Notes: generated by a model from the sequence alone, not told the origin. DNA of 23,338 nt from Cocleimonas sp. (GCA_023146675.1 JAGLBQ010000023.1:1-23338); one strand, 5' to 3'. Positions 6,416 through 15,597 are shown, numbered from the stretch's first letter. Made by a program: numbers and translations.

Positions 6416-9058
6416 TTAGTTTAAACTTTTGCTCACAATTTCAAATACATCCGCAGATAATCCTTTTTCTGCTTTAATACGCTCCAATGCTTCACGCATT
6501 AATGCTTCACGTGCCGTATTGTATTGATGCCCATTAATCAAGGTACGTACTAAACGGGCTGCAATTTGTGGATTTAAACTGTCTAGCTCCAATACACGAT
6601 CAGTAATAAAGGTATACCCAGAACCATCTGCCTGATGAAAGTTAACAGGATTCATATTGGCAAATGCTCCAATCACCGCGCGTACTTTATTCGGGTTTTT
6701 AATATCAAATAACTCATGTTGCATCAGTGTTTTTACACTTTCTAGCGTATTTGGCAAACTAGAACACGCTTGCATCATAAACCACTTATCCATTACCTGC
6801 GTATTGTCCTTCCAGCGTGCCTCAAAGTCATCAATCGCTTGTTGGCGCTGTGGACAATCAATACCAAGTAGTATACTAAACGCGGCTAAATTATCGGTCA
6901 TATTACTGGCATCACTAAATTGCTGATAACACAGCTCATGAATACTATCGTCTTTAATTGCGCCGAGATAGGCAAGGCAGATATTTTTAAGACGACGTTT
7001 GCCAATACTTTGTGCATCAATTTTATATTCGCTTTTATCCTCAAGTGTTCTATAGATCATTTCAAAGGATAAGCGCAATGCTTTAGCGATTGTGCTACGT
7101 AAAAATTCACGTACCGTATGGATTGCTTCAGGGTCTGCATGATCAACAGCTTCTGCTATATCTGCCTCTGACGGTAAAGATAGTGCCTCAGAGCGTAATG
7201 AATAATCCAGATCATTATTTTCTAGTAGTGCTTGATACGCATCAATAATCTGTGGCTCTACCCCTAATGCTTCTCCTTTGTCATGGGCTAACAACATCTG
7301 CATCATGACCATTTTTGCTAAACGCTGGCTTGCTTCCCAGCGATTAAAATCATCTGACTCATGTTGCATTAAGAAAATTAAATCAACAAGAGTGTAAGGA
7401 TAAACAAGGCGTATAGGTGCAGAGAAGCCCCGCAATAATGAGGGCAGTGGTTTACTCTCAATATTGACAAACGTAAATTCTTGTTGTTTTTTGGTAAACT
7501 GTAATACCTGAGAGGTACCTGATACGCTACTTTCGCCTAATAACTGCAATACCATATCATTGCCATCTGTATTTAATAATCCCATTTCTATAGGAATCAT
7601 AAACGGCTTTTTATTAGTAGATTCGGGCGTATCAGGACAGTTTTGTTTTAGTGACAATGTACACGTTTTTTCCTTAGCATTATACTGCATTGACGCGTCT
7701 ACTACAGGCGTACCTGCTTGTTCATACCAGTGTTGCAATTGGCTTAAATCAAGCGTATTAGCATCGGCCATTGCTGCAAGAAAATCTTCTGTTGTTACGG
7801 CTTGACCATCATGGCGCTCAAAATACAAATCCATGCCTTTACGAAAACCAGCCTCTCCCAATAAACTATGATACAAACGCACCACCTCTGCGCCTTTTTC
7901 ATAAATAGTCAGTGTGTAAAAATTATTAATTTCCATAAAGGAAGCAGGACGAATAGGATGTGCCATTGGCCCTGAATCTTCAGCAAATTGATGGGTGCGC
8001 AACATACGGACATCCTGAATGCGCTGCACTGAGCGTGAGTGTAAATCTGCACTAAACTCCTGATCTCTAAAAACTGTTAAGCCTTCTTTTAAGCTAAGTT
8101 GAAACCAATCTCGACAAGTAACACGATTGCCTGTCCAGTTATGAAAATACTCATGTCCAATCACCGATTCAATCGACATATAATCATGGTCAGTTGCCGT
8201 CTCAGGGCTGGCAAAGACAAGCTTGGAGTTAAAGACATTCAGGCCCTTATTTTCCATTGCCCCCATATTAAAATCATCGACCGCGACAATCATATAAATA
8301 TCAAGATCATATTCCAGCCCAAAGCGCTCCTCATCCCATTGCATTGCACGCTTGAGTGAACCCATTGCATGATCACATTTATCAATATTATGTGTTTCAG
8401 TATAAATTTCTAGCTCAATATCACGCCCTGATAGGGTGGTAAAGGTATCACTAATATGCTCCAGATTACCCGCGACTAATGCGAATAAATAAGCAGGTTT
8501 AGCAAAGGGATCCTGCCATTTAGCAAAATGTTTACCATTATCTAAATCACCACTTTCTAACAAATTGCCATTCGATAACAGCACAGGATATTTTTCTTTA
8601 TCCGCACGAATAAGCGTAGAGAAAAGACTCATGACATCAGGGCGATCTAGGTAATAGGTAATACGACGAAAACCCTGCGCCTCGCACTGTGTACAGAAAT
8701 TCCCACTGGATTTATATAAACCATCCAATGCAGTATTTTTCTGTGGGTAAACGCGCGTAACAACTTCTAACGTAAAAACTTCAGGCGTATCATCGATAGT
8801 CAAGCTCTTATCATCTAACGTATAAGCCGACTCAGCTAATAATTTACCATCCAGTTTGATGCTTTCCAGCTCCAACTCTTCACCATCCAGCTGCAACAGT
8901 TTCTCAGCCTTTGATGCACTATTGTATTGATACCTCACAATGGAAGTGACAAGGCTAAACGCCTCATCAAGATCAAAAATAAGATCAATACTTTTTACTT
9001 GGTAAGTCGGTACGGTGTAGTCTTTTAGGTAAATGGTGTTAGCTTGGGAATTTGTCAT
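6416..9058 (-). CDS. pepN: Aminopeptidase N (M1 zinc metallopeptidase)
   Basis: 880 residues, close to the 870 of E. coli PepN. It removes N-terminal residues from peptides in the cytoplasm during late protein turnover. N-terminal beta domain to about residue 190; the exopeptidase motif GAMEN at 266-270 (binds the free amino terminus); zinc site HEYFHNWTG at 302-310 with the third ligand Glu325 in LKEGLTVFRD, giving the exact HEXXH-x18-E spacing; the long C-terminal helical domain ends without truncation. FCTQCEAQGFRRITYYLDRPDVM (residues 121-143) is typical of the bacterial PepN subfamily. No signal peptide. The Shine-Dalgarno is not obvious. Confidence 0.97.
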   Translation of the reverse strand: MTNSQANTIYLKDYTVPTYQVKSIDLIFDLDEAFSLVTSIVRYQYNSASKAEKLLQLDGEELELESIKLDGKLLAESAYTLDDKSLTIDDTPEVFTLEVVTRVYPQKNTALDGLYKSSGNFCTQCEAQGFRRITYYLDRPDVMSLFSTLIRADKEKYPVLLSNGNLLESGDLDNGKHFAKWQDPFAKPAYLFALVAGNLEHISDTFTTLSGRDIELEIYTETHNIDKCDHAMGSLKRAMQWDEERFGLEYDLDIYMIVAVDDFNMGAMENKGLNVFNSKLVFASPETATDHDYMSIESVIGHEYFHNWTGNRVTCRDWFQLSLKEGLTVFRDQEFSADLHSRSVQRIQDVRMLRTHQFAEDSGPMAHPIRPASFMEINNFYTLTIYEKGAEVVRLYHSLLGEAGFRKGMDLYFERHDGQAVTTEDFLAAMADANTLDLSQLQHWYEQAGTPVVDASMQYNAKEKTCTLSLKQNCPDTPESTNKKPFMIPIEMGLLNTDGNDMVLQLLGESSVSGTSQVLQFTKKQQEFTFVNIESKPLPSLLRGFSAPIRLVYPYTLVDLIFLMQHESDDFNRWEASQRLAKMVMMQMLLAHDKGEALGVEPQIIDAYQALLENNDLDYSLRSEALSLPSEADIAEAVDHADPEAIHTVREFLRSTIAKALRLSFEMIYRTLEDKSEYKIDAQSIGKRRLKNICLAYLGAIKDDSIHELCYQQFSDASNMTDNLAAFSILLGIDCPQRQQAIDDFEARWKDNTQVMDKWFMMQACSSLPNTLESVKTLMQHELFDIKNPNKVRAVIGAFANMNPVNFHQADGSGYTFITDRVLELDSLNPQIAARLVRTLINGHQYNTAREALMREALERIKAEKGLSADVFEIVSKSLN

Positions 9059-9365
9059 AGATTTTTATTAGTTCATTTAAATAGAAAGGAAGTCGCAAAC
9101 CAATGAATAATAAAGTATTCGTTGCATAGAACAAATGATATTTTTAAATATGTTAATTATTGTTTATTTTAAATTCTATAGGGAGTAATCATAATTTATG
9201 AGTGCCTATAGTCTTGTTCCCAAATCGGAATTTGGGAACGAGGAAAAGAGAGTTTATGATCTATCGAGACTTGACAATTAGCTCTCAAATAGAACTAATT
9301 TTTCAAGCAGGTAAGATGGGTGTGATTCAATCCGAGAGAAAATAGGTATCTCCTTTTCAGTACGC
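9059..9365. other. Intergenic region between fbpC-like gene and pepN
   Basis: 307 bases with no gene I can support. It must hold the pepN promoter and the 3' end of the iron-transporter transcript. Its recognisable content is one copy of the GTTCCCAA palindromic element at 9211-9244. A 29-codon open frame at 9256-9345 has no support and is not called. Confidence 0.5.
9211..9244. repeat. Palindromic dispersed element, copy 1
   Basis: Arms CTTGTTCCCAAAT (9213-9225) and ATTTGGGAACGAG (9230-9242) pair over 13 bases with one G-T wobble around a 4-base loop. It matches the element at 22727-22760 at 29 of 34 positions by eye. It could form a hairpin at the 3' end of the iron-transporter mRNA. Confidence 0.8.
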
Positions 9366-10409
9366 TCAAGACTGGGAAAACACCACTAAATGATCAATTT
9401 CTAAGGTGATTCCTAGTTGTTCTCCAATGCCATGATGATGGTGTGAGTGAACCAGTGATAAGAGCTTTGTGCCATCCTCAAGTTCTAATGTATACAAATA
9501 ATTAGCGCCTTGAAAATTTCGAGCAATAATCTTTGCTTTGCGAGGGCTGTCGTCATTATGCAAAATATCATCAGGACGGACTAGAATCTTTACCTTGCAA
9601 CCAATCTTGCAACCGTTAGGAACTTTACCTTCCAGTGGGGCAAGGCTAGTTTCAATGCGGTTTTCATCCACTACTAAGCCATCTATTAAAACGCCTTGCC
9701 CAATAAAGTCGGCGACAAAGGGGCTATTGGGTTGATGGTATAAACGATAGGCTGAATCCCATTGTTGTAGCTTGCCTGCTTTTATAACGGCAATATGGTC
9801 TGCCATCGCAAAGGCTTCTTGCTGGTCATGGGTGACTAAAATAGCGGTGATGTTTTCATGTTTGAGGATTTTTCTGACTTCTCTTGCTAGCTCTTCGCGT
9901 AGTTCTACATCCATGCTGGAAAAAGGCTCGTCTAATAAGAGCAGATTGGGTTTGGGGGCAAGGGCGCGTGCAAGGGCGATGCGCTGTTGTTGCCCGCCTG
10001 AGAGTTCATGAGGATAGCGGGTTTCAAAGTTTTCTAGTCCGATTAAGGCTAATAGTTCTTCTGTGCGTTGTTTTCGTTGTTCTCGGCTTAAATGACGGAT
10101 GCCAAAGCCAATATTGTCTTTAATATTTAAGTGTGGAAACAAAGCAAAGTCTTGAAAGACCATACCAATATTGCGCTTTTCAGGGGCTAGTGTTTTTTCT
10201 TGGCTGGAGATAGTGTCATTATTAAGCTGAATCGTCCCTTGTTTGAGGGCTTCAAACCCTGCAATACTGCGTAATAGTGTCGTTTTTCCACAGCCACTAG
10301 GGCCTAATAAGGAGGCAATGTCGCCTTTTTTTAATGTCATCGAAAAATCATCGACAACGGTGTGATTGCCATAGGCAATGGCAATCTGCTGAAGCTTTAA
10401 TAGGGGCAT
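9366..10409 (-). CDS. fbpC: Iron(III)-type ABC transporter, ATP-binding subunit
   Basis: 347 residues. Nucleotide-binding domain (1-235) with Walker A GPSGCGKTT (36-44), Q-loop VFQD (Gln86), signature LSGGQQQRIALARAL (136-150), Walker B LLLLDEP (156-162) and the switch His194 in VTHDQQEA. A C-terminal regulatory region (about 240-345, TOBE-like) follows, as in the FbpC/PotA/CysA group. It would power import through the permease encoded just upstream: the fbpB stop and this ATG are 11 bases apart with AAGAG overlapping the fbpB stop, so the two are translationally close. The iron specificity rests on the two-domain permease partner and the Fur-like operator; a thiamine or other ion importer of the same class is the alternative. 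Confidence 0.9.
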   Translation of the reverse strand: MPLLKLQQIAIAYGNHTVVDDFSMTLKKGDIASLLGPSGCGKTTLLRSIAGFEALKQGTIQLNNDTISSQEKTLAPEKRNIGMVFQDFALFPHLNIKDNIGFGIRHLSREQRKQRTEELLALIGLENFETRYPHELSGGQQQRIALARALAPKPNLLLLDEPFSSMDVELREELAREVRKILKHENITAILVTHDQQEAFAMADHIAVIKAGKLQQWDSAYRLYHQPNSPFVADFIGQGVLIDGLVVDENRIETSLAPLEGKVPNGCKIGCKVKILVRPDDILHNDDSPRKAKIIARNFQGANYLYTLELEDGTKLLSLVHSHHHHGIGEQLGITLEIDHLVVFSQS

Positions 10410-10420
10410 AGTGAAAACTC

Positions 10421-12082
10421 TTAGGATTGACCTGCGCGTGACTGAGAGATAGCTTTGCTTAAGAGAATAATTGGGATTAAACCCACTAGAACAATCATTA
10501 AAGCAGGTGCGCCTGCATCAGCAAGGCGCTCATCCGCTGCCATTTCATAGGCACGCACGGCTAAGGTATTAAAATTAAAGGGACGCAGAATGAGGGTGGC
10601 GGGTAATTCTTTTAACACATCCACAAAGACTAGCAAGAGTGCGGTTAATACCGTGCCTTTCATTAAAGGAAAGTGGATTTGGCGTAATACTTTAAACGGT
10701 GATAATCCTAAGGAACGCCCTGCATCATCCATTGAGGGTTTAATTTTAGCTAGTCCTGCATCAATGGCTTGAATTGAAACAGAAAGAAAACGCACGGTAT
10801 AAGCAAAGATTAATGCCACTAATGTGCCTGATAGTAATAGCCCTGTGGAAAGCCCAAACTGTTCACGCATCCAACTATCGACACTGTTATCTAGCCATGC
10901 AAAGGGCATTAACACACCAACCGCAATGACGGTACCTGGAACGGCATAGCCCAACGAGGCAACGCGCACGCTGGCATCAATGAGGGGTGATTTAAACAGA
11001 CGTTTGCTATAACTGAGCATGAGGGCAATGATAACTGCGACCAATGCGGCAATGGCAGCTAAGAATAAACTATTGCCAATTAGCATAAAAAAGGAACGAT
11101 CAATATTGTCTTCAGCCGTGGTAAACGTCCATACTAATAATTGTGAGGCAGGGAGAATAAAGCCGAATAAAACGGGTAATAAACAGGCGGTAAATGCCAG
11201 TCCTGCACGCCAACCGTGTAGTTTAAAGCGTTTAATCAACGAATATTTATTGCTGGTATGATGAAATTTAGCGCGGCTACGTGACCAGCGTTCTAATAAG
11301 ATCAATGCAAACACAAAGCTAAGTAACATCGCTGATAATTGTGCCGCTGTTCCGCTATCTCCCATTCCAAACCATGTGCGGAAAATACCTGTGGTAAAGG
11401 TGTTAACGCCAAAATATTGTACTGTACCAAAGTCAGCAAGGGTTTCCATTAAAGCCAGCGATAAACCTGTGACAATGGCAGGTCGGGCTAACGGTAATGC
11501 AACACGAAAAAAGCTGTTAAGTGGACTATTGCCTAAGGTTCGACTCACTTCTAATACGCATAATGACTGTTCTAAAAAAGCAGCGCGCGCCATCATATAA
11601 ACATAAGGATAAAGCACTAATGAGAGCATTACGATAGCACCGCTCATCGAGCGAATCTCAGGAAACCAGTAGTCACCATAACGCCAGCCAAAGGCATCAC
11701 GTAAGGCTGATTGAATCGGCCCTGCAAAATCAAATAATCCTGTGTAAGTGTAGGCAATAATATACGCAGGAATCGCTAAAGGCAGTAGTAATGTCCATGA
11801 AAATAAGCGACGCAAGGGAAAGTCACACATGCTGGTTAGCCAAGCGGTAATAATCCCCATGCTTAAAACGCCAACACTTACACCCAGCATTAAAATAAAT
11901 GAATTACTGATGTATTCTGCAAGTAACGTATCGAGTAAATGTTGCCAGTTATCATTAGTTGCCTGAAAGACAAAACTACCAATAACAAGCACAGGCAGCG
12001 CCATTAGTAACGCGATGACAATCGCAAGCACACCCCAGCGGTTAAACGAAGGTAATGTAAACCGTGGGCTTTTAATGATCAT
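10421..12082 (-). CDS. fbpB: Iron(III)-type ABC transporter permease (two fused permease domains)
   Basis: 553 residues, about 12 predicted membrane helices: one at 15-38, then two homologous permease halves. Each half carries the cytoplasmic EAA-type loop that contacts the ATPase: EVSRTLGNSPLNSFFRVALP at about 178-197 and DAGRSLGLSPFKVLRQIHFP at about 453-472. This single-chain double permease is typical of FbpB/SfuB iron transporters. The tail KELPATLILRPFNFNTLAVR (491-510) is a family signature. It is the first gene of a two-gene unit with the ATPase. The periplasmic iron-binding protein that should complete the system is not adjacent. Confidence 0.9.
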   Translation of the reverse strand: MIIKSPRFTLPSFNRWGVLAIVIALLMALPVLVIGSFVFQATNDNWQHLLDTLLAEYISNSFILMLGVSVGVLSMGIITAWLTSMCDFPLRRLFSWTLLLPLAIPAYIIAYTYTGLFDFAGPIQSALRDAFGWRYGDYWFPEIRSMSGAIVMLSLVLYPYVYMMARAAFLEQSLCVLEVSRTLGNSPLNSFFRVALPLARPAIVTGLSLALMETLADFGTVQYFGVNTFTTGIFRTWFGMGDSGTAAQLSAMLLSFVFALILLERWSRSRAKFHHTSNKYSLIKRFKLHGWRAGLAFTACLLPVLFGFILPASQLLVWTFTTAEDNIDRSFFMLIGNSLFLAAIAALVAVIIALMLSYSKRLFKSPLIDASVRVASLGYAVPGTVIAVGVLMPFAWLDNSVDSWMREQFGLSTGLLLSGTLVALIFAYTVRFLSVSIQAIDAGLAKIKPSMDDAGRSLGLSPFKVLRQIHFPLMKGTVLTALLLVFVDVLKELPATLILRPFNFNTLAVRAYEMAADERLADAGAPALMIVLVGLIPIILLSKAISQSRAGQS

Positions 12083-12173
12083 TTTTCAACACGACACTCA
12101 TAATATTTGTCGAATGACTAAGCGTTTTTTAGTGGAAAAAATCATTTAATCTCTCATTGGGGTAAAATTTGAG

Positions 12174-12202
12174 ATAGTAATGCAAATAATAATAATTATC
12201 AA
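12174..12202 (-). promoter_or_regulatory. Candidate sigma70 promoter overlapped by a Fur-box-like sequence, upstream of fbpB
   Basis: On the minus strand TTGATA (12197-12202) is followed, after exactly 17 bases, by TACTAT (12174-12179). The 19 bases 12182-12200 read GATAATTATTATTATTTGC on the same strand and match the Fur consensus GATAATGATAATCATTATC at 14 of 19 positions, covering part of the -35 and the spacer. A repressor bound here would block RNA polymerase, the usual Fur-iron logic. The promoter lies about 90 bases before the fbpB start. AT-rich sequence makes chance matches possible, so this is a candidate only. Confidence 0.55.
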
Positions 12203-12283
12203 ATGCATTTTTTATGTGCTAAGGGGGAGGATTGATTGAGATCGGATGAACAGGGGGAATTTACTCTCAAGCTCTGTTGTAAC

Positions 12284-12727
12284 TTATTTTATCGTTTTTT
12301 CATGCAGGCGCTTACTCATCACCAAATCTAAAATAGGCTGTTCGCGTTTATTTGCACGTTTGCAATGATTAGGCTGAAATTTATCAGTCACCCAGATAAC
12401 CATGCGCGCCCAACGGTGTTTGTCCTTAACCCGCCACGCGTGTGAGGATATGGATTCCCATGCATTGCCATTAAAAACGGATGCGTTGACGAAATGGTCT
12501 AATGCGCGCACACCTGCGCGTCCGCGTTGAGCATTAGAGAAAAAACCAACATAAACAATAATTAAATAACCTAATATAGCTAGCGGCACAATAGCGGTCA
12601 TTAATAAAAAACCCGCGAGCCTTTCTTTCATCTGCAAAAAATAAACCCTCACAAAGAACTGAGTATTGAGGGCTAAGTAGTCGTATAAAGTGAATCCAAC
12701 ACGTGTTTGTTTTTCTATCTTATTCAC
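12284..12727 (-). CDS. Unknown small membrane protein
   Basis: 147 residues from a GTG start at 12727; the next in-frame ATG is codon 33, and starting there would remove a region that reads as ordinary protein, so GTG is preferred, without a visible ribosome site. One strong membrane segment lies at about 38-63 (AGFLLMTAIVPLAILGYLII). The C-terminal 80 residues are basic and tryptophan-rich with ALDHFVNA, AWESISSHAWR and VTDKFQPNHCKRANKREQ. That pattern (a small domain ending in HC) reminds me of short proteins seen in phage-like or hypothetical loci, but I cannot name the family. It is downstream of the P450 terminator and upstream of the iron-transport unit on the same strand. Confidence 0.6.
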   Translation of the reverse strand: MNKIEKQTRVGFTLYDYLALNTQFFVRVYFLQMKERLAGFLLMTAIVPLAILGYLIIVYVGFFSNAQRGRAGVRALDHFVNASVFNGNAWESISSHAWRVKDKHRWARMVIWVTDKFQPNHCKRANKREQPILDLVMSKRLHEKTIK

Positions 12728-12767
12728 AAATTACTAGATTGATTTAAATTGATTACTTAGCACTCTT

Positions 12768-12797
12768 AAAAAGTGTTGCTATTATACAACACTTTTT
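12768..12797 (-). terminator. Intrinsic terminator of the hydrolase-P450 unit
   Basis: On the minus strand AAAAAGTGTTG, an 8-base loop, and CAACACTTTTT form a perfect 11-bp hairpin ending in T, only 3 bases after the P450 stop. The loop contains TATAAT on the same strand, so the site might also serve as a -10 element for the following small gene, but no matching -35 is seen. Confidence 0.88.
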
Positions 12798-12800
12798 ATA

Positions 12801-14171
12801 TCAGCGCTTAATGATACGAATATTAATACCATTCTCAGAGCGTATAGTGAGTCGTCCAACAGGTTTTGGCTCAAACCCTGACACCGCTTCTATGCGATAT
12901 TGTTGTAAGAGAGATGCAATGATTAGAATGGCTTCCTGCATGGCAAAGGAGGCACCAACGCATAAGCGTTGCCCCATACCAAAGGGTAAGTATTTGGATT
13001 TTAAGGGAGTATCATGCGGTTGTAAAAAGCGCTGAGGGTCAAATTCATGCGGCTTTTGCCAGTTGTCTTTATTACGATGAATTAACCAAGGCGAAACAAT
13101 CACTGTTTTTCCCTTTGCTACGATTTTATCGCGCAAGGTGACTTCTTCTTTTGCTTCTCGTGCCATAAAGCCAACAGGTGGGTATAAGCGTAAGGTTTCA
13201 CGAAAAATAGCGGTGATAAAGGTGAGTTTTTTAATATCTTCTTTTTTTATTTTTCGATCACCCACCGTTTCTTGAATTTCTTTAAATGCTTGTTGTTGGA
13301 TTTCTGGGTATTCAGCAAGTAGGTAGAATGCCCATGATAAAGCACTGGCTGAGGTTTCATGCCCTGCCAGAAAGAGCATTGCGACTTGATCAACAATTTC
13401 TTTAAAGCTAAAACGCTCATTGGTTTCAGGATCAATGGTGTTGAGTAAGGTGGATAAAATATCCGTCCATTCTTTATCATCACCCTGAGAAATAGCATCA
13501 TATCGTGGGCGTATTAAGCCCTCTAATGTATCCCGAATTTCTTGTGCGGCATCTTTGCGTTGGCGCTCTTTAAAGCCAAAAAGTGCCAGTGGAATATTGA
13601 ATAAACGCAACATGGTGATGCGTAATGATTGATGCTGAAAGCGGGTAAAGGCCGCGGTGATTTTTTCTGCTGCATCAGGTTCTAGCTTGGTGGTCATGAT
13701 CGTTCTGAAAATAATATCAGCAGTAACAAAGGTCATTTCCGCATCCATATCACGTATGTTATTTTGTTGATTTATTTTGCTAAAACGCATCAACATATCA
13801 TCACAGGCTTGCTGCATTAAACTAAACACTTCGCTAACTCTTGCGCGTGCAAAGGCAGGATTCATTAAATCCCGTTGTTTGCGCCATTGGCAACCGTTAC
13901 TGGTGAAGATACTTTCACCTAGGAGCGGTTCTAATAGCGTATGTAATAGATTGTTTTTAGGGTAATTTTCTACCTCATCTATCATTATTTTTTTAACCAA
14001 TGGTAGCTCGCTGGCAATAACAATTTCGATGCCAGGTAGCTTGACGCGCCCTGTTTTCATCACATAGCTGCGCTCAAAAAGACCGCTTAACCATGAGTTT
14101 CTTTTCACAAAAAAGGTGAAAAATAGGGAGGCTTTATTTTTTAATGGTTCTGGACGAACGGGGCAAGGCAT
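12801..14171 (-). CDS. Cytochrome P450 monooxygenase
   Basis: 456 residues with a complete P450 fold. I-helix oxygen-binding motif AGHETS (269-274), K-helix ExxR (Glu325-Arg328, ETLRLYPP), the PxxF-type segment FDPQRF (377-382), and the haem loop FGMGQRLCVG (397-406) with Cys404 as axial ligand. No N-terminal membrane anchor, so it is a soluble bacterial enzyme. Its sequence style (long ETLRLYPPVGFMAREA) is nearer to the CYP4/CYP102-like fatty-acid hydroxylase side than to P450cam, but the substrate cannot be read from sequence. It needs a separate electron donor; no ferredoxin or reductase gene is nearby. Start: ATG with AAGGAA 7 bases upstream. It follows the hydrolase gene by 15 bases and is closed by a terminator, so the two form a unit. 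Confidence 0.95.
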   Translation of the reverse strand: MPCPVRPEPLKNKASLFFTFFVKRNSWLSGLFERSYVMKTGRVKLPGIEIVIASELPLVKKIMIDEVENYPKNNLLHTLLEPLLGESIFTSNGCQWRKQRDLMNPAFARARVSEVFSLMQQACDDMLMRFSKINQQNNIRDMDAEMTFVTADIIFRTIMTTKLEPDAAEKITAAFTRFQHQSLRITMLRLFNIPLALFGFKERQRKDAAQEIRDTLEGLIRPRYDAISQGDDKEWTDILSTLLNTIDPETNERFSFKEIVDQVAMLFLAGHETSASALSWAFYLLAEYPEIQQQAFKEIQETVGDRKIKKEDIKKLTFITAIFRETLRLYPPVGFMAREAKEEVTLRDKIVAKGKTVIVSPWLIHRNKDNWQKPHEFDPQRFLQPHDTPLKSKYLPFGMGQRLCVGASFAMQEAILIIASLLQQYRIEAVSGFEPKPVGRLTIRSENGINIRIIKR

Positions 14172-14186
14172 AATGATTTCCTTTTT

Positions 14187-15338
14187 CTATTTCTTATTGA
14201 TTCGTTCTTTTAAAGAACATCTTCCCATTATCATGGCGTATAAATCATATTCACCAGAGTTGTCATGTGACATTAAATATAGAAAATGCATTTTATAAAA
14301 ATTGCGCTTGATTTTCTGATAATGCGCATCGGTATAGAGTTTATAAAAACGGGCTGATAATAATAACGGACTATTCCTAAGCTGCTGCTCAGGGATGCTT
14401 ATTTTCACAGGATCAACCAAGGGAAAACAGGCACCATCAGCGGGTGAAGTATAATCTATCCAGTAAAGATTCTCTGTTGATGATAAGTAGGCTAAATCAT
14501 CCTTGATTGCCTGCGCTTTAGGCAATAGGCTGAGTAGTGGTATGCACTCACCTAAGGTAATCATGTTTAATTGTAGTTTAACTTGATGATTATCAATTTT
14601 AGCGGTCACTCGTGCGGCTATTGCTACCGCTAGCATAGTTCCTACACTATGACTGACTATAATAACCTCATCTTGTTGATTATTGTGCAATGTAGCAAAT
14701 ATTTTATCAGCAAAAAACTCAATTCGTTGGTCAATTGATTTTATCTCGCCTGAAGCCCAGCGTGCAGTGAAAGCATAGATGCGCAATAACCAAAATACAT
14801 TAATACGATCACCTATAATTTTTGCACTATAAATGAAAACCGAGAAGAGTATCAAGCCAATGAGCCAACCTAGCCACGTGAGATTAAAAGCAGAAAAAAT
14901 GGCAAGCGAGGCATAGCATAATAAAATCGCTAACAACCCTGATATCGCGATATAAACAGCAGGATACAACCCTGTGATTGCAGGTGTACGGGACACGTTA
15001 GCAACACGTTTTAAGGTACCTGTGGTGATATATATCCAAGAGACATAAATAAAATCAATAAAAATGCTCCAGAATGATTTAACCCAGTGTTGGCGGATAA
15101 TGTCATCCCAGCATAAAAATTCATATTGAGTAGAGACATATTCTCCTTGATCCTGTGCCTCTATTTTCCATAGTTGTGAGTGTTTACTGTGTTTTTTTCT
15201 TGCACCTATATCGACTTTGATTTTATTGATGTTGGATTGTTTCATCGCCTCTTCTTTAAAGACGCGATGATAAAAGGAAGCACCGCGTGGATCAAAGCCT
15301 GATAGGTAAAATACATGGCGTTTTTGGATATTATTCAT
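14187..15338 (-). CDS. Predicted membrane-embedded alpha/beta-hydrolase-like protein
   Basis: 383 residues. The N-terminus HVFYLSGFDPRGASFYH (8-24) looks like a first strand plus oxyanion-hole loop. A membrane block follows (about 89-108, 124-148 and 152-172, three hydrophobic helices). Then DEVIIVSHSVGTMLAVAIA contains the nucleophile elbow SHSVG with Ser231. Asp301 (SPADGACFPLVDP) and His358 (LMSHDNSGEY) are placed to complete a Ser-Asp-His triad. This suggests a lipase/esterase-type enzyme held in the inner membrane. I recognise the GFDPRGASFYH signature from uncharacterised proteobacterial proteins but know no studied member. It is the first gene of a unit with the P450, so a shared lipid-like or hydrophobic substrate is a reasonable inference. 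No clear ribosome site. Confidence 0.75.
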   Translation of the reverse strand: MNNIQKRHVFYLSGFDPRGASFYHRVFKEEAMKQSNINKIKVDIGARKKHSKHSQLWKIEAQDQGEYVSTQYEFLCWDDIIRQHWVKSFWSIFIDFIYVSWIYITTGTLKRVANVSRTPAITGLYPAVYIAISGLLAILLCYASLAIFSAFNLTWLGWLIGLILFSVFIYSAKIIGDRINVFWLLRIYAFTARWASGEIKSIDQRIEFFADKIFATLHNNQQDEVIIVSHSVGTMLAVAIAARVTAKIDNHQVKLQLNMITLGECIPLLSLLPKAQAIKDDLAYLSSTENLYWIDYTSPADGACFPLVDPVKISIPEQQLRNSPLLLSARFYKLYTDAHYQKIKRNFYKMHFLYLMSHDNSGEYDLYAMIMGRCSLKERINKK

Positions 15339-15597
15339 TTGTGTTTTGGTACGGCAATTAATTGATGAGACGGTATAAAAAATATTTGAGTAGAAAATGC
15401 TTTAAATTATATCTGATCTTTTTTAGTCATATATAAGGTATTGATTTTTATTATTTAGCAATAGGTTAAGCCCAAACAGTAAGCATGAGTAGATATATGT
15501 AGCGCGAAATATCTATTAACTATTAACACAAGTAACTTATTGATTATCAATCCTATTTTAAAACATATCCAGTTAAAATGATATCCTAAGCTCTGAA

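Noticed and set aside
9256..9345. A 29-codon open frame starting MIYRDL in the fbpC/pepN spacer
   Set aside because: Too short, no ribosome site, no recognised homology; could be a gene remnant but nothing shows it.
13247..13501. An 84-codon frame inside the P450 gene on the same strand
   Set aside because: It lies across the conserved I-helix region of the P450 in a shifted frame and is a shadow.
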